The notes under the pieces were generated by a model. The model was not told where the DNA came from. It searched no databases and saw only the letters and a program-made list of their open reading frames with translations. Position numbers and translations under genes: made by a program. Below are positions 16,699 through 24,063 of a stretch of 41,855 bases of DNA, in pieces. Origin of the DNA: CAIYPH01 sp043744375 (GTDB lineage Bacteria; Pseudomonadota; Alphaproteobacteria; Acetobacterales; Acetobacteraceae); contig JAYTUU010000158.1 in NCBI GenBank assembly GCA_043744375.1, positions 1 to 41,855 on the forward strand. The letters run 5' to 3'. Every line of letters starts with the position of its first letter. The first letter of the stretch is position 1.

Positions 16699-17678
16699 GG
16701 CTCGAAACCAGGAGGGGTGGGCAGGCCAGGGTGGCAAACCGCCAGCACCTTGAACAGCCGTCCCATGCGGTCGGGCTCGATAAGCCGGCTGGCAGCCTCC
16801 ATCAAGGCCGCGCCGCGGGCCAGTGGCTGGGTGCGCGCCAGGGCGCCTGAACGCTGCACGAGGCCGAGACGGGTGAGGAAAACACCCTGCGGCAGCGGGC
16901 CATGAACCGCCGCACCGGCAGCACGGGCGGCGGTGGCGAGGGCCTGGAAATCGACATGGGCGGTGAGGTCGGCGGTGCCGGGATCGACCAGCGGGTCCGT
17001 GGCCTGGCCACGGCGCAGGGCCTGCAGCGAGTCGCCCGGCGCCGACTCGGCGGGGCCGTAGTCGATCAGCAGCATGGCGCCACCCGTGGCCGCGATACGG
17101 GCGGCGAGGCGCGCAACGAAGGCGGCCGCGGCGTCGTTGATCTCCACGGTCTCGCCGTCATCGGCGACCCGGGCCGGGCCATCGGACGGTTGCGCGACGA
17201 ACACGCCGTTCACCACATAACGCTCCGTCCAACCGCCGGCGTGGCGGACGAACTGGCGGATCGGCAAGGCGTCGAGGAACTCGTTGGCGAGCAGCAGCAG
17301 CGGGCCCGGCGGAAGCGTGCCGATGTCGTCGTGCCATGTCGCGTCCGGCAGAAGCGCCGCCTGGAGCGCACGCAATCGCGGCGAGGTCTCGACCAGATGC
17401 AGCCGGCGCGCGGCAGCGAACGCAGGCACCATGCGTCCCGTCGCCCGCATCGCATCGGCCATCAACGTGCCGCGCCCCGGCCCGGCCTCGGCGAAAATAA
17501 CCGGATCGGGCGATCCCATCATCTGCCACACCACCGCCGCCCACAGGCCGAGCACCTCGCCGAAGGCCTGGCTGATCTCGGGCGACGTGGTGAAGTCGGC
17601 GAACGGGTCGTGCGTGGCATAATAGGCGGTGTTGGCGCGCGCCATGAAGGTGTCGAGGCGCTCCAGGTCAGGAGACAA
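16695..17678 (-). CDS. SAM-dependent methyltransferase of the MidA/NDUFAF7 (DUF185) family
   Basis: This 327-residue protein has the SAM-binding motif AEAGPGRGTLMADAMRA preceded by the family opening YYATHDPFADFTTSPEIS, and the later block LLLLANEFLDALPIRQF. The human and Dictyostelium homologues (NDUFAF7/MidA) methylate an arginine of a complex I subunit; the role of bacterial members is less certain. The start chosen is the TTG at 17678, with GGAGG five bases before it. That GGAGG is the outer end of palindromic repeat copy B, so the repeat appears to supply the ribosome binding site. A later ATG (MARANTAYY) is possible. Its stop overlaps the start of pgeF. Confidence 0.88.
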   Translation of the reverse strand: MSPDLERLDTFMARANTAYYATHDPFADFTTSPEISQAFGEVLGLWAAVVWQMMGSPDPVIFAEAGPGRGTLMADAMRATGRMVPAFAAARRLHLVETSPRLRALQAALLPDATWHDDIGTLPPGPLLLLANEFLDALPIRQFVRHAGGWTERYVVNGVFVAQPSDGPARVADDGETVEINDAAAAFVARLAARIAATGGAMLLIDYGPAESAPGDSLQALRRGQATDPLVDPGTADLTAHVDFQALATAARAAGAAVHGPLPQGVFLTRLGLVQRSGALARTQPLARGAALMEAASRLIEPDRMGRLFKVLAVCHPGLPTPPGFEP

Positions 17679-17682
17679 GTGC

Positions 17683-17926
17683 GCCTCCGGCGGCAAAGGG
17701 GCACGCCCCTTTGATCCCCCCGACTGCTTGCGGCTGGGGCGATGGCCTTCGGGTGACAACGCCGTACTTGCTGGCGCCGCAGGCGATCATCACTGCGAAC
17801 CAAGCGGCCGGTTGCATGGCTTCGCCAGCGAACCCGGCGAGATCGTACGGCATCAACCGAAGGCCGCTGATCCAGCCGCGAGCAGTACCGGGTTCAAAGG
17901 GCCTACGGCCCTTTGCCGGCGGAGCC
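17683..17926. repeat. Dispersed palindromic 3'-UTR repeat, copy B
   Basis: This 244-bp copy lies between lgt and the methyltransferase gene, both read leftward. The outer ends are GCCTCCGGCGGC and its partly inverted partner GCCGGCGGAGCC. The arm hairpins are AAAGGGG/CCCCTTT and AAAGGGCC/GGCCCTTT, with GACTGCTTGCGGCTGG on the left answered by CCAGCCGCGAGCAGT on the right. The centre carries CTGGCGCCGCAGGC, CTTCGCCAGCGA and GGCGAGATCG. The left end abuts the TTG start of the methyltransferase gene, and the right end lies 22 bp from the lgt stop. Confidence 0.88.
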
Positions 17927-17948
17927 TTGATTGCCTGCCTGCTCCATT

Positions 17949-18743
17949 TCAACGTGCGCGAACCATCAGGGCGATGCCGATGGCGAGCATGGGGAGGGAG
18001 AGCAGTTGTCCCATGGTGGCGCCGGCGAAGAGGAAGCCGAGGAAGGCGTCGGGTTGGCGGTAGAATTCGCCGATGATGCGGGCGGTGGCGTAGCCGGCGA
18101 GGAACAGGCCGGTGAGGAAGCCGTGGCGGCGGCGCAGGTTTTCGCGGTTGCCGGCGATCCATAGGATGGTGAGCAGGATCAGGCCTTCGAGCAGGGCCTG
18201 ATAGAGTTGGCTGGGGTGGCGCAGGATGGGTCCGCCGCCGGTGGCTTCGAAGCGCATGGCCCAGGGCAGGCCTTCGGGTGCGGCGCGGCCCCAGAGTTCG
18301 CCGTTGACGAAGTTGGCGATGCGGCCGAGGCCGAGGCCGATCGGGGCGACCATGGCGATGCGGTCTCCGAAGCCGAGCACGGGGATGTTTTCGCGCCGGC
18401 AGAAGATGATGGTGGCGATGGCGACGCCGAGCATGCCGCCATGGAAGGCCATGCCGCCTTGCCAGACGGCGAAGATGTCCAGCGGATTTTCGAGGAATTT
18501 GCCGGGCTGGTAGAACAGCACGTAGCCGAGGCGGCCGCCGAGGACGACGCCGAGGGTGGCCCAGGTCAGGTAGTCGTCGCACTGGCGCAGATCGGCGACG
18601 GCGGGGGTGCGGGCGGCCAGTGCGCGCAGCAGGCGCCAACCGATCACCAGGCCGCCGATATAGGCGAGCGCGTACCAGCGGATGGCCAGCGGGCCGATCG
18701 CGATGATGGTCGAGGCGTCGGGGAACAGGTGGATGCCGAACAT
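17949..18743 (-). CDS. lgt: Phosphatidylglycerol--prolipoprotein diacylglyceryl transferase
   Basis: This 264-residue inner-membrane enzyme attaches diacylglycerol to the lipobox Cys of prolipoproteins, the first step of lipoprotein maturation. There are about seven transmembrane helices. The conserved HGGMLG begins at His101, and the Lgt signature GRIANFVNGELWGR is at 140-153. Length matches the family. The gene starts 5 bp after the hldD stop codon, and midA and pgeF follow after repeat B. The lipoprotein gene downstream would be one of its own substrates. Confidence 0.96.
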   Translation of the reverse strand: MFGIHLFPDASTIIAIGPLAIRWYALAYIGGLVIGWRLLRALAARTPAVADLRQCDDYLTWATLGVVLGGRLGYVLFYQPGKFLENPLDIFAVWQGGMAFHGGMLGVAIATIIFCRRENIPVLGFGDRIAMVAPIGLGLGRIANFVNGELWGRAAPEGLPWAMRFEATGGGPILRHPSQLYQALLEGLILLTILWIAGNRENLRRRHGFLTGLFLAGYATARIIGEFYRQPDAFLGFLFAGATMGQLLSLPMLAIGIALMVRAR

Positions 18744-18748
18744 GGGGA

Positions 18749-19723
18749 TCAGCGATACGGGTCGGGGGTGTTCAGGAAATCACGCACGTAGCGGGAAATG
18801 CCGTCTTCCAGTGTGGTGAACTGGCCCGCGTAGCCGGCGGCGCGCAGGCGGGTCATGTCGGCTTCGGTGTAGGACTGGTATTGGCCGCGCAGGCGTTCGG
18901 GCAGGTCGATATACTCGATTTCGGGCGGCGCACCGGCGGCGGCGCAGACGGCGAAAGCGAGGTCGCGGTAGGTGCGGGCACGGCCGGTGCCGAGGTTGAA
19001 CAGGCCGCTCACCGTGGGCGTGTCGTAGAGCCAGAGCATGACGTCCACGAGGTCGCCGACCCAGATGAAATCCCGTCGCTGGTCGCCGTCCTGCATGCCC
19101 GGCTGGTCGGCGCGGAACAGGCGCGGCTTGTGGCCGGCCAGGATGTCGTCGTGCTTGACCTTGACCACCGAGATCATCGATCCCTTGTGGTATTCGTTGG
19201 GGCCATAGACGTTGAAGAACTTCAGGCCGACCCATTGCGGCGGACGGCGGTTGCCGGCGGCGACGAGGCGGGCGACCTGGCGGTCGAAGGCGTGCTTGCT
19301 CCAGCCGTAGAGGTTGAGCGGCGCGAGGCGGTCCAGCCCCTCCAGCCCGTCGGTGAAGCCGCGCGACCCGTCGCCGTAGGTGGCGGCGGAGGAGGCGTAG
19401 ATGAAGCGCACACCGCGGGCGGCGCACCACTGCCAGAGCATCAGCGAGAGCGCGACGTTGGTGTCCCAGACGAGGTCGCCGTCATCGGCGGTGGTGCTGC
19501 TGATGGCGCCGAGGTGGAAGACGGCGTCGATCGGCGGGTGGCTGGCGAGGAAATCCTCCAGCGCGTCGGGGTGGATCAGGCGCGTCGGCGCGTGATGGGC
19601 GAGGTTGCGCCATTTGCCGGCGTTGCGCAGGCGATCGACGATGACGGTTTCCAGCCCGCGGGCGGCGAGGGATGCGTGCAGGTTCGAGCCGATAAAGCCG
19701 GCGCCGCCGGTGACCAGGATCAT
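18749..19723 (-). CDS. hldD: ADP-L-glycero-D-manno-heptose-6-epimerase
   Basis: This 324-residue enzyme of the short-chain dehydrogenase/epimerase superfamily inverts C6 of ADP-heptose for the LPS inner core. The NADP-binding motif GGAGFIG is at 6-12, SSAATYG is near 111-117, and the catalytic Tyr139-x-x-x-Lys143 (YGWSK) is present. KFFNVYGPNEYHKGSM is typical of HldD/RfaD. The start is the ATG at 19723; an upstream extension would run through the divergent ubiK gene on the other strand. It is followed directly by lgt. Confidence 0.95.
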   Translation of the reverse strand: MILVTGGAGFIGSNLHASLAARGLETVIVDRLRNAGKWRNLAHHAPTRLIHPDALEDFLASHPPIDAVFHLGAISSTTADDGDLVWDTNVALSLMLWQWCAARGVRFIYASSAATYGDGSRGFTDGLEGLDRLAPLNLYGWSKHAFDRQVARLVAAGNRRPPQWVGLKFFNVYGPNEYHKGSMISVVKVKHDDILAGHKPRLFRADQPGMQDGDQRRDFIWVGDLVDVMLWLYDTPTVSGLFNLGTGRARTYRDLAFAVCAAAGAPPEIEYIDLPERLRGQYQSYTEADMTRLRAAGYAGQFTTLEDGISRYVRDFLNTPDPYR

Positions 19724-19792
19724 GGCGCTAGCGTATAAGGGTGTGGATGCGCCGAGGGAAGGCGCGGCAACGGCTGTTTTGGCAAGGCACAG

Positions 19793-20113
19793 ATGATGAA
19801 CGATCGTCCGCGGATTTTCGAGGACCTCGCCGGGATGGCGGGGGGTGCGCTGTCGGCGCTGTCCGGGTTGCGCGACGAGGCGGAGGCGATGGTGCGGGCG
19901 CGGGTGGACGAGACGATCCGCCGGCTCGATCTCGTGCGTCGCGAGGAGATGGATGTGGCGATGGAGTTGGCGCGGCGGGCCCGCGAGGGGCAGGAGGCGG
20001 CGGAGGCGCGGCTGCCGGTGCTCGAAGCGCGGCTGGCGGTGCTCGAAGCGCGGCTGGTGGCGCTCGAAGGCGCTGCGCGGCAAATCGGCGGCGAACCGGG
20101 GATGATCGTCTGA
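19793..20113 (+). CDS. ubiK: Accessory factor UbiK family protein (BMFP/YqiC)
   Basis: This 106-residue protein has a short N-terminal segment (RIFEDLAGMAGGALSAL), a long helix and a C-terminal coiled coil built of heptads VLEARLA-VLEARLV-ALEG. That layout fits the UbiK/YqiC family, whose members support aerobic ubiquinone synthesis and form trimers at the membrane. Two ATGs stand side by side at 19793 and 19796, and either may be the start. The coiled coil contains a near-exact 21-bp tandem duplication (20018-20059). The gene diverges from hldD. Confidence 0.82.
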   Translation: MMNDRPRIFEDLAGMAGGALSALSGLRDEAEAMVRARVDETIRRLDLVRREEMDVAMELARRAREGQEAAEARLPVLEARLAVLEARLVALEGAARQIGGEPGMIV

Positions 20114-20114
20114 T

Positions 20115-20131
20115 ATGCTGCGTTGCAGCAT
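20115..20131. promoter_or_regulatory. Perfect 17-bp palindrome, PhaR-like site candidate
   Basis: ATGCTGC GTT GCAGCAT has two perfect seven-base arms around a three-base spacer and begins two bases after the ubiK stop codon, 127 bp before the YbjN gene. The core CTGC-N3-GCAG is the form described for the polyhydroxyalkanoate regulator PhaR in some alphaproteobacteria. It could equally be a small hairpin. I see no second copy before the phasin gene at 22.5 kb, which weakens the PhaR reading. Confidence 0.35.
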
Positions 20132-20257
20132 GACGTTTTGGATGAAGTTCTCCCGATAGGCGATTGAGGCCTTGCGGCACGGATTCAACGGCAAGTAGGC
20201 TGTCAACGCACGATCCGCTGACCCACGATCCGGTCCATAGCCCTCGGGAGACCTTGC

Positions 20258-20761
20258 ATGTCAGCCCATCTGAGCGCCTACGACGAAACCGCCGCCAATC
20301 CGCTCGACGTGATGGAGCAGATCGTCGCCGCCAATGACTGGGCGTTCGACCGCCGCAGCGACGCCGAAATGGCCGCCGAGGCGCCGGGGAAATGGTGCGA
20401 CTACGGGCTGTATTTCAGCTGGTCGCACGAGATCAGCGCGATGCACTTCACCTGCGCGTTCGACCTGAAAGTGCCGGAAAAGCGCCGCGCTGCGCTGTAT
20501 GAACTGCTCGCTCTGGCCAATGAACGGCTGTGGATCGGCCATTTCGGCATGGACGCCGAGGACGGCATGCCCGTCTTTCGCCACGCCGTGCTGCTGCGCG
20601 GCGCGCCGGGCGCCTCCGCCGAGAGCCTGGAGGACATGATCGACATCGCCATCACCGAGTGCGAGCGCTTCTTCCCCGCCTTCCAGTTCGTGCTGTGGGG
20701 CGGCAAGGCACCGGCCGAGGCGCTGCAGGCGGCGATGCTCGAATGCGTGGGTGAGGCATGA
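20258..20761 (+). CDS. YbjN domain-containing protein
   Basis: This 167-residue cytoplasmic protein has the YbjN/type III secretion chaperone-like fold. An N-terminal helix (NPLDVMEQIVAANDWAFDRR) is followed by alternating strands (CDYGLYFSWSHEISAMHFTCAFDL) and the conserved ALYELLALANERLWIGHFGMD block. Family members are linked to stress tolerance and motility without a defined biochemical function. A ribosome binding site, GGGAGA, precedes the ATG. Its stop overlaps the proC start (ATGA), so the two are coupled. Confidence 0.88.
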   Translation: MSAHLSAYDETAANPLDVMEQIVAANDWAFDRRSDAEMAAEAPGKWCDYGLYFSWSHEISAMHFTCAFDLKVPEKRRAALYELLALANERLWIGHFGMDAEDGMPVFRHAVLLRGAPGASAESLEDMIDIAITECERFFPAFQFVLWGGKAPAEALQAAMLECVGEA

Positions 20762-21561
20762 GCGCCGCGATTCCGCCGATCCTGCTGGTCGGCCTCGGCA
20801 AGATGGGCGGCGCGATGCTGGCCGGCTGGCGCGAGCGTGGACTGGCCGCCGCCGTCGCCGTCGATCCGACGCGCCCGGCCTCCCCCGGCCCCGAGGTCAT
20901 CGTCGTCGCCGACGCGGCGGACATCCCGGCCGGTTTCACACCCTCCGCCGTGGTGCTGGCGGTCAAGCCGCAAAGTGCCGCCGAGACGCTGCCGCTCTAT
21001 GCCCGCTTCGCCGGGTCCGCCGTGTTCCTCTCCATCATGGCCGGCCAGACCGTGCGCGGCATGGCCGCCCTGCTCGGCCCGCAAGCCGCCATCGTGCGGG
21101 CGATGCCGAATACCCCGGCCGCGATCGGCCAGGGCATCACCGTCGGCACCCCCGGCCCCGGCGTGACGGCGGACCAGAAGGCGCTGTGCGACGCGCTGCT
21201 GACCGCCATCGGTGCGGTCGCCTGGGTCGATGACGAAGGATTGATCGATCCGGTGACGGCCGTCTCCGGTGGCGGGCCGGCCTATGTGTTCCTGCTCGCG
21301 GAACTGCTCGAAGCCGCCGCCATCGAGCAGGGCATCCCCGCCGATCTCGCCCGCCTGATGGCGCGCCAGACCGTCTCCGGCTCCGGCGCGCTGCTGGCCG
21401 CAAGCACCGAGGATGCGGCGATCCTGCGCAAGAACGTCACCAGCCCGAAAGGCACGACGGAGCGCGCGCTGGCGGTGCTGATGGAAAAATCCGCCTGGCC
21501 GGACACCATTTCGCGCGCCATCGACGCCGCGACGAAGCGCTCCCGCGAACTGGCTGGATGA
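20758..21561 (+). CDS. proC: Pyrroline-5-carboxylate reductase
   Basis: This 267-residue enzyme catalyses the last step of proline synthesis, the NAD(P)H-dependent reduction of 1-pyrroline-5-carboxylate. The N-terminal nucleotide-binding region LLVGLGKMGGAMLAGW replaces the classical GxGxxG in the usual way. The MPNTPAAIGQGITV loop and the signature VSGGGPAYVFLLAELLEAAAIEQGI are complete, as is the C-terminal TSPKGTTERALAVL. It begins inside the last codons of the YbjN gene, and the TetR/COQ9-like gene follows 31 bp downstream. Confidence 0.95.
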   Translation: MSAAIPPILLVGLGKMGGAMLAGWRERGLAAAVAVDPTRPASPGPEVIVVADAADIPAGFTPSAVVLAVKPQSAAETLPLYARFAGSAVFLSIMAGQTVRGMAALLGPQAAIVRAMPNTPAAIGQGITVGTPGPGVTADQKALCDALLTAIGAVAWVDDEGLIDPVTAVSGGGPAYVFLLAELLEAAAIEQGIPADLARLMARQTVSGSGALLAASTEDAAILRKNVTSPKGTTERALAVLMEKSAWPDTISRAIDAATKRSRELAG

Positions 21562-21592
21562 CAACGGGGCGTCACACCGCCATTCTATCGCC

Positions 21593-22228
21593 ATGGAGCA
21601 TGCCGAATTTGACCGCGCGCTGATCGCAGCCGCGTTCGCCGAAATCGCCGCCGTCGGGTGGTCGCGGTTCAGCGTCGCCGGCGCAGCGCGCTCCGCCGGG
21701 TTGGACCTGGCCCTGGCACGCACGCGATTTCCCTGCCGCGCCACCCTGCTGCTGCGCCTCGGCCGTATCGCCGATACCGCAGCTCTCACCGGCGCCCTCA
21801 CCGATGGCAGCGTGCGCGACCGCCTGTTCGACATGCTGATGCGCCGGATCGACACACTGCAGGAACACCGCCCCGGCATGCTCGCACTGCTCCGCGCCCT
21901 GCCGACCGACCCGGCCACCGCCCTGCTGCTCGCGGTCGCCAGCCGGTCCAGCATGGGCTGGATGCTCGAAGCCGCCGGCGTCAGCGCCACCGGCCCGCTC
22001 GGTGAACTCCGGCGCAAAGGGCTGCTGGCGGTGTGGCTGTGGACACTGCGCGCCTGGCAACACGACGAAACTGCCGATCTCGCCGCAACCATGGCCGCGC
22101 TCGATCAGGCGCTGGTGCGGGCGGATCAGGCGGCGGCCTGGCTGCGCGGACGGCAAGGGGACAGGGAGCAAGGCTCCGCCGGCGTCGTGCGCAGCGCGCA
22201 GTCGCGCGACGGGCCGGTGGCCCTTTGA
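21593..22228 (+). CDS. TetR/COQ9-like protein with a repeat-derived C-terminus
   Basis: This is a 211-residue helical protein. The first 55 residues resemble the TetR helix-turn-helix fold (ALIAAAFAEIAAVGWSRFSVAGAARSAG...). The rest, with MRRIDTLQEHRPGMLALLRALP and WHDETADLAATMAALDQAL-like elements, recalls the C-terminal domain of COQ9 ubiquinone-synthesis proteins. I cannot separate the two; the nearby ubiK gene slightly favours a quinone role. From about residue 194 the frame runs into palindromic repeat copy C, which encodes the last 18 residues (GSAGVVRSAQSRDGPVAL) and the stop codon. The native C-terminus was probably altered by the repeat. Confidence 0.75.
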   Translation: MEHAEFDRALIAAAFAEIAAVGWSRFSVAGAARSAGLDLALARTRFPCRATLLLRLGRIADTAALTGALTDGSVRDRLFDMLMRRIDTLQEHRPGMLALLRALPTDPATALLLAVASRSSMGWMLEAAGVSATGPLGELRRKGLLAVWLWTLRAWQHDETADLAATMAALDQALVRADQAAAWLRGRQGDREQGSAGVVRSAQSRDGPVAL

Positions 22229-22436
22229 ACCCATTTTTTCTAGCGGCTGGATCAGCGTCCTACGCTTGATCGCTTGCGCCGCAGGCAATTGGCACTCTTG
22301 AACACTTGAATGGCGGTCAGTTTGTCTCGGCTTCGCCATCCCTCCCGGCGAGATCGGCGGATCGCATCCGAAGGCCATCGCCCCAACCGCGAGAGGAAAT
22401 GGGTTCAAAGGGCCCCCGGCCCTTTGCCACCGGAGG
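22172..22436. repeat. Dispersed palindromic 3'-UTR repeat, copy C
   Basis: At 265 bp this is the longest copy. It overlaps the end of the TetR/COQ9-like gene and fills most of the 316-bp gap before the phasin gene. The left arm (GGCTCCGCCGG ... GGGCC/GGCCC, TTTGAACCC) carries an extra 28-nt segment at 22183-22210 in place of the usual CAAA. The right arm is intact (GGGTTC, AAAGGGCC/GGCCCTTT, GCCACCGGAGG). The centre shares CTTGCGCCGCAGGC, GGCTTCGCCA and GGCGAGATCG with copies A and B. Apart from this repeat and the phasin ribosome binding site, I see nothing in the gap. Confidence 0.85.
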
Positions 22437-22544
22437 TTTGCTTACCCCTTGCTGGCCGCAAACTTTCGTTGCTGCCAGCGGCGGTGTCGCTTAAACGTGG
22501 GGATGTCCGCCTAGCGGCGGTGCCCTTGTTTCAGGAGTTCCGTC

Positions 22545-23027
22545 ATGGCCGTTGATCCGAAGAAACCCGATGCGTTCCCCTTCTCGCTGGCGATGGGCCA
22601 GGCCAAGCAGGCGGCCGAGGAGTTCACCCGCATGTTCGCCGACATGAAGATGCCGGGGATGGTCGACATGGCCGCCGTGATGGCGGCCCAGAAGCGCAAC
22701 ATGGACGCGTTGTCGGCGGCCAATCGGATTGCGCTGGAGGGTGCGCAGGCGGTGGCGCAGCGGCACATGGAGATCATGCAGCAGACGATGGCGGAGTTGA
22801 CGGAGACGATGAGTGCGTTGGCCGCCACCGACGCGCCGCAGGCCAAGGCTGCCAAGCAGGCGGAGTTGTTGAAAAAAACCTATGAGCGTGCGGTGTCAAA
22901 CACGCAGGAGATGTCGGACCTGATCCAGCGTTCCAACGGCGAGGCGGTGGGGCTGCTCAACCAGCGTTTCACCGAGGCGATGGACGAGGTGAAGAACATG
23001 ATGCAGCAGGACGGCGCGAAGAAATAG
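22545..23027 (+). CDS. Phasin family protein
   Basis: This 160-residue amphipathic helical protein belongs to the Phasin_2 family. Phasins coat polyhydroxyalkanoate granules and help control their number and size. The core EEFTRMFADMKMPGMVDMAAVMAAQKRNMDALSAANRIALEGAQAVAQRH is diagnostic, followed by heptad-like helices to about residue 150. A ribosome binding site, CAGGAG, lies about 9 bp before the ATG. It stands between repeat C and the sulfotransferase/glycosyltransferase pair and implies that the organism stores polyhydroxybutyrate or a similar polymer. Confidence 0.92.
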   Translation: MAVDPKKPDAFPFSLAMGQAKQAAEEFTRMFADMKMPGMVDMAAVMAAQKRNMDALSAANRIALEGAQAVAQRHMEIMQQTMAELTETMSALAATDAPQAKAAKQAELLKKTYERAVSNTQEMSDLIQRSNGEAVGLLNQRFTEAMDEVKNMMQQDGAKK

Positions 23028-23052
23028 GCGTCGTCGGCCGTTCGAGGGCGCC

Positions 23053-24063
23053 GTGATGCGCCAGTTGTTCCTGCATATCGGTTATCCCAAGACCGGCACG
23101 ACGAGCGTGCAGCATTTCCTGGCGCAGAACGCGGCGGCGTTGCAGGCGGCGGGGGTGCTGTATCCGCGGGCCGGCCGCATTCCGCATAGCGATGCGCATT
23201 ATGGGGTGAATTTCGCGCTCGGCATCGCCGACTATGACCGGCCGAAGGATGTCGAAAAATCGGTGACGCTGCGGGAGGATCTGGCGGCGGAGGCGGACGC
23301 GGCGGGGTGCGAGAAGATCGTGCTGAGCACGGAGTATCTGGCCACCGCGAACCTGGCGGACAAGGTGCGGTTGCGGGCGTATTTTGCCGACTACGACGTG
23401 AAGATCGTCTGCTATCTCCGGCGGCACGATCATATGTTCGAGTCGGCCTATTCGCAGGCGGTGAAGACGGTGGCGAAGCCGCCTTGGACCGACAGCATCG
23501 AGGGGTTCGTCCTCTACCACACCGGCATGGGGACGGTTTCGTACGACTATCTCGGCGTGCTCCGGCAATGGGCGCAGCAGTTCGGCAAGGCGGCGGTCCT
23601 GGTGCGGCCGTTCGAGCCGGCGCAGAACACGCCGGACGTGTATGCCGATTTCCTTGCCACGATCGGGGTGGCCGACAGCGCGGCCTTTGCGCGCCCGAAG
23701 CGGGCCAATCCGTCGATCACGCCGCGCACGGCGGCGGCCATCGGCATGGTCCGGCGCACCGGGCTGGCGGATACGCTGAAGCGCGCGATCATCGGGCATA
23801 TGATCGTCGCCGATGCGCGCATGGAGGTGCGCCACCGCTATCTGCCGCCGGCGATGTGCGAGGCGCTGGTGCGGCGCTACGAGCCGGTTTATCGCGGCCT
23901 GGCGCGCGAGTTTCTCGGCCGCGAGGATGGCGTGTTTTTCCGCGAGCCGGCGCCGAATGCGAAAGATGCGTGGAGCGGCGCGCCGCAGTGGAGTGCGGAC
24001 GAATTGGCCGAGACAATCCTCAGTGCCATCGCTGGGCGCATCGAGGCACGCCATGGCGGCTGA
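23053..24063 (+). CDS. Sulfotransferase-like protein of a glycan locus
   Basis: This 336-residue protein opens with LHIGYPKTGTTS (6-17), the 5'-phosphosulfate binding loop of sulfotransferases. VCYLRRHDHMFESAYSQAV near residues 118-136 matches the 3'-phosphate binding Arg/Ser region. The C-terminal part, with RYEPVYRGLAREFLG, is conserved in bacterial capsule-type sulfotransferase-like proteins. Its last 11 bases overlap the start of the large glycosyltransferase gene, so the two products are made together and may sulfate and assemble the same surface polysaccharide. The acceptor is unknown. Confidence 0.8.
   Translation: MMRQLFLHIGYPKTGTTSVQHFLAQNAAALQAAGVLYPRAGRIPHSDAHYGVNFALGIADYDRPKDVEKSVTLREDLAAEADAAGCEKIVLSTEYLATANLADKVRLRAYFADYDVKIVCYLRRHDHMFESAYSQAVKTVAKPPWTDSIEGFVLYHTGMGTVSYDYLGVLRQWAQQFGKAAVLVRPFEPAQNTPDVYADFLATIGVADSAAFARPKRANPSITPRTAAAIGMVRRTGLADTLKRAIIGHMIVADARMEVRHRYLPPAMCEALVRRYEPVYRGLAREFLGREDGVFFREPAPNAKDAWSGAPQWSADELAETILSAIAGRIEARHGG

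Noticed and set aside
19724..20206. N-terminal extension of hldD
   Set aside because: The epimerase starts at its nucleotide-binding strand MILVTGGAGFIG. The extension is antisense to ubiK and is low complexity.
22437..22544. PhaR site before the phasin gene
   Set aside because: No CTGC-N3-GCAG palindrome is present; TTGCTGCCAGCGGC there is not symmetric.
23813..24052. Extension of the large glycosyltransferase upstream of 24053
   Set aside because: It would overlap the sulfotransferase-like gene by 250 bp in another frame and is Arg-rich. The ATG at 24053 fits a normal short overlap.
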